Shown here piece by piece: positions 35,458 through 43,647 of a stretch of DNA of 64,000 nucleotides. Positions within the stretch are counted from its first letter, which is position 1. Each line of letters begins with the position of its first letter. The notes beneath the pieces were generated by a model, which worked only from the letters and a program-made list of their open reading frames with translations, was not told the origin of the DNA and ran no database searches. The translations under genes and the position numbers were made by a program. Location: the NCBI GenBank assembly GCA_946413815.1, contig CAMKMD010000013.1, forward strand, positions 1-64,000. Reading direction: 5' to 3'. The stretch comes from an uncultured Ruminococcus sp. GTDB taxonomy: Bacteria; Bacillota; Clostridia; Oscillospirales; Ruminococcaceae.

Positions 35458-35850
35458 TTATTTAAGTTTAGCTTTTGTTTTTTCGGCGAATCTCGGTCCG
35501 TTGACCATGAAGCGCTTATGCACTCCTTCGCCGATAAGTCCCGCCTCATCAAAGGCTTTGACTTTGAATGTGAATTCTCTGCCGTTTGTTTCAGTCAGCT
35601 CAGCTTCAGCGCGTACTGTCATTGCTTCAGGAGTGGCAGAGAGATGCCTGATATTAAGTTCCGTTCCTACAGTCGTTTCGTCTGCGCTGAGGTATTCCTG
35701 AAGGCAGTCGCAGGCAGCCTGTTCCATAAGAGCGACCATTGAAGGTGTGGAGTATACATCAAGGCTTCCGCTCCCCACAGTAAGGGCGAGTTCTTCAAAT
35801 GTAACAATTGTCTCAGCAGTTCCGGTCGCACCGATCTTTATAGGTTTCAT
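35458..35850 (-). CDS. Hotdog-fold acyl-CoA thioesterase, FlK-like
   Basis: 130 residues from the ATG at 35850 (GGAGG six bases upstream); a longer frame overlaps the neighbouring gene. The sequence matches the single-hotdog family that includes fluoroacetyl-CoA thioesterase: T35 (STPSM), E43 (ALMEQA) and H69 (IRHLSATP) have the same spacing as the FlK catalytic Thr, Glu and His (8 and 26 residues). The family is widespread and most members do not act on fluoroacetate, so only a general short acyl-CoA thioesterase activity is proposed. It lies 13 bases after the LTA-synthase-like gene. Confidence 0.88.
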   Translation of the reverse strand: MKPIKIGATGTAETIVTFEELALTVGSGSLDVYSTPSMVALMEQAACDCLQEYLSADETTVGTELNIRHLSATPEAMTVRAEAELTETNGREFTFKVKAFDEAGLIGEGVHKRFMVNGPRFAEKTKAKLK

Positions 35851-35863
35851 ACAAGGCCTCCTG

Positions 35864-37729
35864 TCAGTTGTTCTTACTTGCTTCAAGCACTTCTTCCGGG
35901 ATAGGGCAGGGCGACATAACATCACCGATTACTCTGTCGTATGTCAGCACATCAAGGCCCTCGTTATCTGGGGTGCCGTCATTGTAATCTGTTGAATAAA
36001 CGGGGATCTCCTTCATATTATCCATCATTGTATCTATGAACGCATCATGAGGTGCATCGATGACATTCATGATAATGTAAGGCATATAGAAGAAAGATAC
36101 AGGCTTATCGGGAATACAGGAAAGGTCAGCTTTATAGTTGGTCCAGATAAAGTATTTCTGCTCATAGAGGACGCTGCAGTTATCGCCGTTGATACCAAGC
36201 TGGTTGTATACGCTTGTTTCGCCTCTGAGGGAGGGGAAATGGTCGCCTACGAAGAGTACCAAGGTAGGTTCATCAAGCTTTTTGATCTCGGAAAGAAAGT
36301 CACTGAGGCCGTCAGAACTGTGCTTTATCCATGTAAGGTAGTTTCCGAATTCATCCTTCGGATCCTCGCCCTGGTCATAGGGCTGATGATTCTGCATTGT
36401 TGTTGTGTGAACGTAGAGCGGATCATCTGTTGTCTTGATAAGATCAATCAGCTGTGCATATACCGTATTATCGTCAACATATGTACCGAAATACTCTACA
36501 GGAACAGTGAAATCAGTTTCAACAACAGGATCTTCCTTCTTTGAGTTATGGAAGATCATTCTGTCAAATCCGAACTCGCCGTAAATACGCTGCCTGCTGT
36601 AGAAGCTGCTCATGAAAGGATGTACATAGGCTGTTGAGTAGCCCCAGCTCTTGTAGTACTGGGCAAGTGCTGGCTGTTCACGGTCTGCGAGTACTCTCTG
36701 AGGCATATTAGGTGTATTCAGACCTCTTACAGGGAGGCCGAACATAAGCTCAAACTCTGAACGTACTGTCCAGCTTGCGTAAGTAGGAGTTATAAGAGTA
36801 CCGCCGTGGCCTTCTCTGGAGGCTTTGTCAAATCCTTCATAATAGGAATCGGAAACATTCAGTTCGTCGAAAACACGGAAGTCAGCGAATGATTCACTCA
36901 TAATGACGATCACATTGGGCTTTGCGCCGTTATGAAAATCTTCGTTCTTTTCAGGAAGGTCTGAAGCGGAACTGGTTATCTCTGTAACAAAATCCTCATT
37001 GTAGTTAGACGGTTCCACAAGCCTGTTGGCGTAGTTTTCTGAAGCGGTCTGAACAATGAATGCTAGGAAGCTGTTGCTTGAAAACTTTTCGTTCAGCAGG
37101 AAATCGTTTGTTGACTCTGTGGTATCAACTCCGAAGAGCTTGTATACAGGATTGTAGAATGCCGGCACGATGATCATAGCAGACGCAGGAGCAACACACA
37201 TAAGTCCCATGATAACGCGCTTTGACGGCCGGATGTCAAATCTGGGATTGAACCAGAATACTGCGAGCACGAAGAGGAATACTATCATGCAGTATATGAT
37301 CAGCCTTGGCGTGATCTTGATATAAGCGAAGGAGGAAAGACTCTTTACGCTTCGTATCAATTTCATATCTGAGAGTATCAGATGATTGCCGTTGGTGCCG
37401 TATTTGAAGAGTTCGGTAATGCTCAGAGCCATATACACAAAGCTCTGTACTGCAGTGGCCAGCCAGCATTTGCGGAATACAGCAAGGCAGAACAGAAAGA
37501 CAAGGGCTGCAACGAGAACATCAAAAGCTATTACCCCGGGATGCCCCGAGGCAAACCGGAAGAATTTTCCTGCATACTTGAACTGATTGATCTCAGCCAT
37601 GAATGTGATGAAAACAGGAAATATCAGCATAAGAAAGAGGTTCAGCAGTCCATAATGCTCCGAATTCTTTTCACGCCTTATATTCATCTTTCTGATATAA
37701 GCAATAATTTTTTCGATATTTAAATTCAT
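35864..37729 (-). CDS. LTA-synthase/sulfatase-family membrane phosphotransferase
   Basis: 621 residues. The first 200 hold about five membrane segments, and the extracellular C-terminal part is an alkaline-phosphatase/sulfatase-type domain: NVIVIMSESFADF (metal-site Glu), TYASWTVRSEFELM (candidate nucleophile Thr region) and VGDHFPSL (metal-binding Asp and His). This is the layout of lipoteichoic acid synthases and phosphoglycerol transferases, which use phosphatidylglycerol to decorate cell-wall polymers. The exact acceptor is unknown. AAGGA lies nine bases before the ATG. Confidence 0.9.
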   Translation of the reverse strand: MNLNIEKIIAYIRKMNIRREKNSEHYGLLNLFLMLIFPVFITFMAEINQFKYAGKFFRFASGHPGVIAFDVLVAALVFLFCLAVFRKCWLATAVQSFVYMALSITELFKYGTNGNHLILSDMKLIRSVKSLSSFAYIKITPRLIIYCMIVFLFVLAVFWFNPRFDIRPSKRVIMGLMCVAPASAMIIVPAFYNPVYKLFGVDTTESTNDFLLNEKFSSNSFLAFIVQTASENYANRLVEPSNYNEDFVTEITSSASDLPEKNEDFHNGAKPNVIVIMSESFADFRVFDELNVSDSYYEGFDKASREGHGGTLITPTYASWTVRSEFELMFGLPVRGLNTPNMPQRVLADREQPALAQYYKSWGYSTAYVHPFMSSFYSRQRIYGEFGFDRMIFHNSKKEDPVVETDFTVPVEYFGTYVDDNTVYAQLIDLIKTTDDPLYVHTTTMQNHQPYDQGEDPKDEFGNYLTWIKHSSDGLSDFLSEIKKLDEPTLVLFVGDHFPSLRGETSVYNQLGINGDNCSVLYEQKYFIWTNYKADLSCIPDKPVSFFYMPYIIMNVIDAPHDAFIDTMMDNMKEIPVYSTDYNDGTPDNEGLDVLTYDRVIGDVMSPCPIPEEVLEASKNN

Positions 37730-37783
37730 ATGATCATTCCTTCAGATGTCAGCAGTGCACTATGCACCTCAGGTTTTAATTAT

Positions 37784-37812
37784 ACTATACTATTATTACT
37801 ATAACATAACAA
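37784..37812 (-). promoter_or_regulatory. Possible promoter of the LTA-synthase-like gene
   Basis: In transcript sense TTGTTA (37812-37807), 17 bases, TATAGT (37789-37784). The region is AT-rich, so a chance match is possible. Confidence 0.4.
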
Positions 37813-37923
37813 AAGGAAAGATTCAATAACAGATCGTTAAATATCATCAAACCATCACTTTTTTCGGCTTATTAGTAATAGTATACGTTGATGTTGATGA
37901 CGATTTGTGCAAAATTGCCATTT

Positions 37924-38523
37924 TCATCTGAGCCATCCCTTGTCGGAGGCATCCCGGATTATTGCTGTTATAAGCTCGCCGATCTGTTGAGAGTCTTTGA
38001 AATACTCCTTGTTGCGGCCGAGCACCTGTTCTTTCGCAACGTCATGTTCTTTCCAGGACTGTCCGTTTCTTGTGTAATTCAGCATCAGCGGCTGTATGCG
38101 GTCGAGAACGGCAGCAAAGCGTGCGTCCGGTGTTTCGGAGTCTTCGAATTCTCTCCAGAGAGTGTAGTATTCGTCCCTCTGATCGTCCGGAAGAAGCCCG
38201 AAAATGCGCCTTGCAGCCTTTTCTTCACGTTCAGCTTTGGTCTTGTTGCCTTCGCTGTCATAGCAGTAAGTATCTCCTGCATCGATCTCTACAACATCGT
38301 GAAGCAAAACCATCTTCATGACGTGCATAACATCAACAGGCTGAGATGAGTATTCAGCAAGCAGGAAAGCGAGTACAGCTATATGCCAGCTGTGTTCGGC
38401 GTCATTTTCTTTTCTGTCTTCGTGAAGTACATAAGTCTGACGGTAGAGGTTCTTCATCTTGTCCAGTTCAAGCATGAAATCAAGCTGTTTACGGAGTCTT
38501 TCGGGTATCTCGTTGATGTTCAT
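37924..38523 (-). CDS. HD-domain hydrolase, YfbR/HDDC2-like
   Basis: 199 residues. EHSWH (H44, H47), LLHDVVE (H75, D76) and a later Asp in AAVLDRIQPL form the metal site of HD phosphohydrolases. The closest known group includes 5'-deoxynucleotidases (YfbR, HDDC2), so nucleotide dephosphorylation is a reasonable guess but the substrate is not readable. AAAGGA precedes the ATG. It follows the SDR gene by 26 bases on the same strand, probably co-transcribed. Confidence 0.88.
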   Translation of the reverse strand: MNINEIPERLRKQLDFMLELDKMKNLYRQTYVLHEDRKENDAEHSWHIAVLAFLLAEYSSQPVDVMHVMKMVLLHDVVEIDAGDTYCYDSEGNKTKAEREEKAARRIFGLLPDDQRDEYYTLWREFEDSETPDARFAAVLDRIQPLMLNYTRNGQSWKEHDVAKEQVLGRNKEYFKDSQQIGELITAIIRDASDKGWLR

Positions 38524-38549
38524 CTGTATCTGTCCTTTCTGTTGTTTTT

Positions 38550-39254
38550 TTATATTACCATTCCGCCGTTTACAGCAAGTATCTGTCCGGTGATGTATTC
38601 TGCACTTGCTGATGCAAGGAAGGAGACCGCATCGGCAATATGGTGCGGTTTGCCAAACACACCAAGTGGTATTTCATCTCGGATAAGTGCGAGGTCTTCC
38701 TCAGAGAAATGACTGTTCATCTCAGTCATTATAAAACCGGGCGCTACACAGTTGACGCGTATGCCGGAAGGTGCGACTTCTTTTGCAAGAGCCTTTGTAA
38801 AACCTATCATCCCTGCTTTTGATGCAGAATAGTCGACCTCACAGGAAGCTCCGACCTGTCCCCACATCGAAGATATATTTATGATACATCCGGTTTTTCT
38901 GTGTATCATATCAGGGAGAACGGCCCTTGCACAGGACATAGCTCCTATAAGGTTCACTTCCATGATCCTTCTTGATCTTGAGCTTTCAATGGATGTAAAC
39001 AGGTCTATCTCTGAGATGCCTGCATTATTCACAAGCAGATCAAAGTTCTTTTCTTCACTGAAAAAACGACGGATAACTGCTTCATCCGATACATCGAAGC
39101 ATACTGCTTTTCCGTGAATTTCGTCAGCAAGCTGCTCAGCGTTTTCCTTTGATCTTGAATAATTTATATATACTTCATAACCGTCAGCAGCAAGTTTTCT
39201 GCATATTGCGCTGCCAATGCCGCCGGCTCCTCCGGTCACAACTGCTTTTTTCAT
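38550..39254 (-). CDS. Short-chain dehydrogenase/reductase, FabG-like
   Basis: 234 residues from the ATG at 39254, which has GGAGG eight bases upstream; the GTG at 39263 lies too close to it. TGGAGGIGSAI is the nucleotide loop, NNAG the structural motif, and Ser (INISSMWG), Tyr and Lys (YSASK) the catalytic residues. Sequence is FabG-like (3-oxoacyl-ACP reductase), but no other fatty-acid gene is near, so the true substrate is uncertain. Divergent from the DUF896 gene; a TATAAT box (39281-39286) is its likely -10. Confidence 0.9.
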   Translation of the reverse strand: MKKAVVTGGAGGIGSAICRKLAADGYEVYINYSRSKENAEQLADEIHGKAVCFDVSDEAVIRRFFSEEKNFDLLVNNAGISEIDLFTSIESSRSRRIMEVNLIGAMSCARAVLPDMIHRKTGCIINISSMWGQVGASCEVDYSASKAGMIGFTKALAKEVAPSGIRVNCVAPGFIMTEMNSHFSEEDLALIRDEIPLGVFGKPHHIADAVSFLASASAEYITGQILAVNGGMVI

Positions 39255-39317
39255 TATCTCCACCTCCGTTTGTTTATTCTATTATATCATACAGTTTATG
39301 TGAAATCCAGTCTTTTC

Positions 39318-39346
39318 TTGACTTTCGCTCTGATTTGGGTTATAAT
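39318..39346 (+). promoter_or_regulatory. Promoter of the DUF896-cdd-radical SAM gene chain
   Basis: TTGACT (39318-39323), 17 bases, TATAAT (39341-39346), 43 bases before the first ATG. Confidence 0.85.
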
Positions 39347-39389
39347 CATTCTTGACAGATCAACATAACACATTCTACAGGAGGATATC

Positions 39390-39596
39390 ATGGATCAGAA
39401 GAAAATCGACCGTATTAACGAGCTCGCAAGAAAATCCAGGGCTGAAGGCCTTACACCGGAGGAAAAGGAAGAGCAGACACAGCTTCGCGATGAATACCGT
39501 CATGCTGTAGTCGGAAGTCTTAATCTGCAGCTGGAGAATACATATATAGTTACACCCGACGGAAAGAAGAGAAAGGTTGGTCAGCATGACAAGTAA
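39390..39596 (+). CDS. DUF896 (YnzC-like) small protein
   Basis: 68 residues with the family pattern IDRINELARKSRAEGLTPEE, followed by QTQLRDEYRHAVVGSL. DUF896 proteins are short helical hairpins common in Firmicutes; the Bacillus members YnzC and YneA-operon relatives have been linked to the SOS region, but the role is unknown. AGGAGG precedes the ATG. The end overlaps cdd by 11 bases. Confidence 0.92.
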   Translation: MDQKKIDRINELARKSRAEGLTPEEKEEQTQLRDEYRHAVVGSLNLQLENTYIVTPDGKKRKVGQHDK

Positions 39597-39978
39597 AGAG
39601 TTATTTGACCTCGCAGTCAGGGCTTCTGAAAGATCCTACAGTCCATACTCCCGTTTCCGCGTAGGAGCGGCTCTTATAGCAGGATCCGGTAAGATCTATA
39701 CAGGCTGCAATATTGAGAATGCTTCCTACTCAATGACGATATGTGCTGAGAGAACAGCCATATTCAAGGCAGTTTCCGAGGGAGAAAAAGAGATCAGGGC
39801 TATTGCAGTTGCCGGCAGCGCAGATGATGATTATTCCGTACCATGTACTCCATGCGGCGCCTGTTTGCAGGTCATGGCGGAGTTCGGCGGAGACGATCTT
39901 ATGATCATATTATCAGACGGAGAACACGGGCTCAATGATTTTCTGCCCCTGCGTTTCAGTGAGAAGAATCTGAAATGA
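39586..39978 (+). CDS. cdd: Cytidine deaminase
   Basis: Deaminates cytidine and deoxycytidine in pyrimidine salvage. 130 residues from the ATG at 39586; a TTG 9 bases earlier is less likely. The zinc site is C53 with the proton shuttle E55 (CAER) and C87/C90 (PCTPCGACLQ), as in the tetrameric Cys-Cys-Cys class. It overlaps DUF896 by 11 bases and the GNAT gene by 4 bases (ATGA). Confidence 0.96.
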   Translation: MTSKELFDLAVRASERSYSPYSRFRVGAALIAGSGKIYTGCNIENASYSMTICAERTAIFKAVSEGEKEIRAIAVAGSADDDYSVPCTPCGACLQVMAEFGGDDLMIILSDGEHGLNDFLPLRFSEKNLK

Positions 39979-40436
39979 TCAGGAGGGTCACTGAGAACAA
40001 AAAGGATTTCATAGATCTGCTGCTCCTCGGTGACGAGCAGGAAGACATGATAATGCAGTATCTTGACAGATGCGAGCTATATGTTTCAGATGCCGATGGT
40101 GAAATATGCGGTCTGTGTGCTGTTACTGACGAGGGAAACGGCATTCTTGAAGTGAAGAATATAGCTGTAAAGCCTGATAAGCAGCGGCATGGTATCGGTC
40201 GGGAGCTTCTTGGTTTCATTGAAAAGGAGTGTTCCGGTGACTATCGGCTTCTTACCCTTGGAACAGGTGACAGTCCGCTTACTGTGCCGTTTTACGAGAA
40301 CTGCGGGTTCAGGAGGTGCGGCAGGATACCTGATTTCTTCACCCTTAACTATGACCATCCCATAATAGAAGCCGGAGTACAGCTCCGGGACATGATCCTG
40401 TTTGAAAAAGAACTTGGAGGTTCTGATGACACTTAA
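39975..40436 (+). CDS. GNAT-family N-acetyltransferase
   Basis: 153 residues. Acetyl-CoA binding is shown by LEVKNIAVKPDKQRHGIGRE, containing the QxxGxG-type loop, followed by a helix, and TVPFYENCGFRRCG is the typical C-terminal strand with a catalytic Tyr-like position. The substrate is unknown. It begins inside the cdd stop (ATGA) and its last 11 bases overlap the radical SAM gene, so the four genes appear translationally coupled. Confidence 0.9.
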   Translation: MIRRVTENKKDFIDLLLLGDEQEDMIMQYLDRCELYVSDADGEICGLCAVTDEGNGILEVKNIAVKPDKQRHGIGRELLGFIEKECSGDYRLLTLGTGDSPLTVPFYENCGFRRCGRIPDFFTLNYDHPIIEAGVQLRDMILFEKELGGSDDT

Positions 40437-42267
40437 AGATAAAATAGAAAAGCACCTGCTGGAGATACAGAAGCCTTCCCGTTATATCGGCGGCGAGGTA
40501 GGGAGCGTTATAAAAGATAAATCGAAGGTCGATGTCAGATTTGCCTTTTGTTTCCCCGATACATATGATATAGGTATGTCTCATCTCGGTATGAAGATAC
40601 TATATTCTCTCACAAATGAACGTGAGAATTACTGGTGCGAGAGATGTTTTGCTCCCGGACTTGATTTCGAGGAGATAATGAGGAAGAATGATATACCTCT
40701 GTACGCCCTCGAAAGCCTTGATCCAATAAAGGATTTTGATTTTATCGGATTTACAATGCAGTACGAGCTTTCATATACAAATGTACTGAATATGCTTGAT
40801 CTTGCTGGTATACCTATATTTTCACGGGACAGGACAGAGGAACTCACGCAGATAGTTATCGCCGGCGGCCCCTGCATCTGCAATCCGGAACCTCTTGCTG
40901 ATTTCTTTGATATCATCATTCTTGGCGAGGGCGAAGAAGTAAACCTCGAGGTGATGGATCTTTATAATGAGATGAAGAAACAGGGAGCAAAGCGTATCGA
41001 CTTCCTCCGTAAGGCAGCGCAAATAGGAGGAGTTTATGTTCCTCAGTTCTACCACTACTATTATAAAGAAGACGGAACGATCGATCATGTTGAAGTAAGC
41101 GACGGCGCACCCGAGCGTATACAGAAGCGCATTATAAAAGACATGGACAAGGTCTATTATCCCGAGAATTTTGTAGTACCTTTTACCGAGATAGTACATG
41201 ACCGTGTTTCTGTTGAGGTGCTCAGAGGATGCATCAGAGGCTGCCGTTTCTGTCAGGCAGGCTTTATCTACCGTCCTTTCCGTGAAAAGACTCCTGAGAC
41301 CATCTGCCGTCAGACCAGATGCCTCTGTGAGAACACCGGATATGACGAGGTATCCCTTGCGTCCCTCAGCACCAGCGACCATTCAGGCATCGATCCCATG
41401 CTGACTCAGCTTCTTGAATACACTGCTGCAGAGAAGATAAATCTGTCGCTTCCGTCCCTCAGAGTTGATAATTTTTCCGAATCCCTGCTTGAAAAGATAA
41501 AGAAGGTTCGCAAGAGCGGACTCACCTTTGCGGCGGAGGGCGGTACACAGCGCCTTCGTGACGTTATAAACAAGAACGTATCTGAGGAAGAGATCATGAA
41601 TACATGCCGCATCGCCTTTGAGGGCGGCTACTCTGCGGTCAAGCTGTACTTCATGATGGGCCTTCCTACAGAGACAGACGAGGATATAGTCGGCATCGCA
41701 GAGCTTGCACAGCGTATAATCGATCTGTTCTACAGTATCGAGAACAGGCCTAAGGGCAGGGGATTGCAGGTCTCAATCAGCTGTGCTACATTCGTTCCGA
41801 AGCCGTTCACGCCTTTTCAGTTCGAACCTCAGGATACTCCTGCCATGATCGAGCATAAGCAGAAGCTCCTGCTTGACTCTGTAACGAGTAAAAAGGTGAA
41901 GGTAAGCTACCATGACCCGAATGTCAGCCTTCTTGAAGTAGTTCTTGCCAAGGGGGACAGAAGACTCTGCAAGGTTATTCATACCGCATGGAAGAGAGGG
42001 TGCAAGTTTGACAGCTGGAGCGAACATTACAAGTTCAATCAGTGGCTCGAGGCTTTCAAGGATTGCGGCGTTGATCCGGGATTCTATGCTCATAGGCGTT
42101 TCAGCTATGATGAAATACTGCCCTGGGATCATCTTGATTATATGGTCTCCAAGGATTTCTTTATACGCGAGAACAAGACAGCTCATCAGTCAAAGACTAC
42201 TCCGAACTGCCGTGAGCGCTGCTCAGGCTGCGGAGTCAATAAATGTGTAGGGAGGGATTGCTTTTGA
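40426..42267 (+). CDS. B12-binding-domain radical SAM protein, TIGR03960 family
   Basis: 613 residues from the ATG at 40426 (GGAGG five bases upstream). The N-terminal 200 residues form a B12-binding-like fold, and the radical SAM cluster cysteines are C269, C273 and C276 in RGCIRGCRFCQAGF. A Cys-rich end (CRERCSGCGVNKCVGRDC) may hold another metal site. The family is almost always followed by the DUF2344 protein, as here; the pair is common in anaerobic Firmicutes near rplU/rpmA or rne/rng genes and its reaction is not established to my knowledge. The stop overlaps the next start (TTGA). Confidence 0.92.
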   Translation: MTLKDKIEKHLLEIQKPSRYIGGEVGSVIKDKSKVDVRFAFCFPDTYDIGMSHLGMKILYSLTNERENYWCERCFAPGLDFEEIMRKNDIPLYALESLDPIKDFDFIGFTMQYELSYTNVLNMLDLAGIPIFSRDRTEELTQIVIAGGPCICNPEPLADFFDIIILGEGEEVNLEVMDLYNEMKKQGAKRIDFLRKAAQIGGVYVPQFYHYYYKEDGTIDHVEVSDGAPERIQKRIIKDMDKVYYPENFVVPFTEIVHDRVSVEVLRGCIRGCRFCQAGFIYRPFREKTPETICRQTRCLCENTGYDEVSLASLSTSDHSGIDPMLTQLLEYTAAEKINLSLPSLRVDNFSESLLEKIKKVRKSGLTFAAEGGTQRLRDVINKNVSEEEIMNTCRIAFEGGYSAVKLYFMMGLPTETDEDIVGIAELAQRIIDLFYSIENRPKGRGLQVSISCATFVPKPFTPFQFEPQDTPAMIEHKQKLLLDSVTSKKVKVSYHDPNVSLLEVVLAKGDRRLCKVIHTAWKRGCKFDSWSEHYKFNQWLEAFKDCGVDPGFYAHRRFSYDEILPWDHLDYMVSKDFFIRENKTAHQSKTTPNCRERCSGCGVNKCVGRDCF

Positions 42268-42929
42268 GTGCCGCTGTAATGAGGCTTCGTGCCGTATTTG
42301 AAAAGACAGGCAGGGCGAAGTATATCTCTCACCTTGACCTTAACCGCTTTATGCTTCGTACTTTCCGGCGTTCTAAGCTGCCGGTGTGGTATACGGAGGG
42401 CTTCAATCCTCATCCCTACTACGCATTTGCTCTTGCTTTGTCGCTGGGATTTGAGAGCAGCTGCGAGATAATGGATTTCAACCTCACAGAGGTTATGCCC
42501 CTTGACAAGGTGCGGGATGCACTTAATGCAGTAATGCCTGAAGGTATGAGGGTAGTCTCTGTTGCTGAGCAGAAACTCAAAGTTACAGCTATTGCCAATG
42601 CAACATACTCCTTTTCTCTTGAGACAGAGGATCCCGCATCATTATATAACGAGATACAGGCCCTGCTTTCTCAGGAAGAGATACTTATTGAAAAGAAGAC
42701 CAAGAAGGGTATAAAGACTGTTGATATCAAACCTGATATGAAGGTCGAAAGGTGCACGCTTACTGACAGATCAGTCGATATGGAACTGAGGCTTCCGGCC
42801 GGCACCCAGACCAATTACAACCCGACTTTGTTCTTTGAAGCCCTGAAACTATCGGGTTCACATACATTTGAACCGGCAAAAATACGCCGTACAGGAATAT
42901 TCTGTGAAAATAATGAAATTTTTTCGTGA
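42264..42929 (+). CDS. DUF2344 (TIGR03936) protein
   Basis: 221 residues from a TTG at 42264, with GGGAGG seven bases upstream and a TTGA overlap with the preceding stop; the ATG at 42279 lacks a ribosome site. RAVFEKTGRAKYISHLDLNR and TEGFNPHPYYAFALAL are the family signatures. It is the standard partner of the B12-type radical SAM protein. In some bacteria the two are fused, so they probably act together, but the substrate is unknown. Confidence 0.9.
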   Translation: MSAAVMRLRAVFEKTGRAKYISHLDLNRFMLRTFRRSKLPVWYTEGFNPHPYYAFALALSLGFESSCEIMDFNLTEVMPLDKVRDALNAVMPEGMRVVSVAEQKLKVTAIANATYSFSLETEDPASLYNEIQALLSQEEILIEKKTKKGIKTVDIKPDMKVERCTLTDRSVDMELRLPAGTQTNYNPTLFFEALKLSGSHTFEPAKIRRTGIFCENNEIFS

Positions 42930-42935
42930 AAACAC

Positions 42936-42964
42936 TTGCATTTTCCGAAAAAGTATGTTATGAT
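42936..42964 (+). promoter_or_regulatory. Promoter of rplS
   Basis: TTGCAT (42936-42941), 17 bases, TATGAT (42959-42964). It starts only 6 bases after the DUF2344 stop and gives an untranslated leader of about 190 bases. Confidence 0.8.
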
Positions 42965-42974
42965 ATAAAAGCAT

Positions 42975-43160
42975 TTGAAATCCGTCTGCATTCTCACGTG
43001 CAGATGAGGGTTAATGCCGTAAGACATTAAATCGGTCAGTCCGCTGCGCTGTAAGAGCAAAGGCTCACCTGCCGCAAGGAGGTCAACGTCTGCGGTTCAC
43101 GGAAAGCTGAATCCGTGATCTGCGGAAGCGTAAGAATGTCCGGAAATTCAGGAGGAAAAG
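42975..43160 (+). ncRNA. Structured 5' leader RNA of rplS
   Basis: Hairpins visible in order: TCTGCA/TGCAGA (42985-43004), TTAATG/CATTAA (43011-43030), GAGC/GCTC (43055-43066), CCGCA/TGCGG (43072-43095) and TCACGGA/TCCGTGA (43097-43118). CCGCA can pair with either of two TGCGG copies (43091-43095 or 43121-43125), allowing two alternative folds. AGTCCGCTGCGCTGTAA and the later ACCTGCC resemble pieces of the cobalamin riboswitch core, but the full core is not present. A ribosomal-protein autoregulatory leader is the more natural role before rplS. No T-run terminator lies in it, so any control is more likely on translation. Confidence 0.6.
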
Positions 43161-43164
43161 AAAA

Positions 43165-43509
43165 ATGGATGCACTTAAGTTAATCAGCGAGTCAAGCATG
43201 AAGCAGGACGTTCCGCAGTTCAACGTCGGCGATACCGTAAAGGTACACGTTCAGATCAAGGAAGGCGAGAAGAGCCGTATCCAGGTATTTGAAGGTACTG
43301 TTATCGCTAAGAAGCACGGCGGAATCAACGAGACATTTACCGTAAGACGTGTAGCACACGGCTGTGGTATCGAGAGAGTATTCCCTCTCCACTCACCTGT
43401 TGTAGACAAGGTTGAGGTTATCAGACACGGTAAGGTTCGCAGAGCTAAGCTCTACTACCTCAGAGACAGAGTTGGTAAGGCTGCTAAGGTTAAGGAGCAG
43501 ATCCGCTGA
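43165..43509 (+). CDS. rplS: 50S ribosomal protein L19
   Basis: 114 residues, full length for L19, at the interface of the two ribosomal subunits. Signatures: [32 protein letters not shown] and [19 protein letters not shown] precedes the ATG. It opens the usual Firmicute string rplS-lepB-rbgA-rnhB-yraN, although a terminator separates it from lepB here. The long leader suggests post-transcriptional control. Confidence 0.98.
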   Translation: MDALKLISESSMKQDVPQFNVGDTVKVHVQIKEGEKSRIQVFEGTVIAKKHGGINETFTVRRVAHGCGIERVFPLHSPVVDKVEVIRHGKVRRAKLYYLRDRVGKAAKVKEQIR

Positions 43510-43579
43510 GTTATCAGCGCACTGCGTTACATGCAGACTGAGTTCAGCCGGTATGTCCGGCTGACTCGTCCTTTCCTTG

Positions 43580-43601
43580 AGGGACGTCATGTCCCTTTTT
43601 T
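43580..43601 (+). terminator. Terminator after rplS
   Basis: AGGGAC and GTCCCT flank a GTCAT loop, followed by T6. A second GC-rich hairpin (AGCCGG/CCGGCT, around 43537-43553) lies just upstream. Confidence 0.85.
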
Positions 43602-43647
43602 GCTACATTGAAGTAGCTTTTACTCAGACAGGTGAGAGGTGTAATAA

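Noticed and set aside
35458-35850. Fluoroacetate resistance gene
   Set aside because: Active-site spacing matches FlK, but most members of this hotdog family have other roles and nothing nearby concerns organofluorine compounds.
42975-43160. Complete cobalamin riboswitch before rplS
   Set aside because: Only fragments resemble the core; conserved inner stems are missing and the downstream gene is not B12-related.
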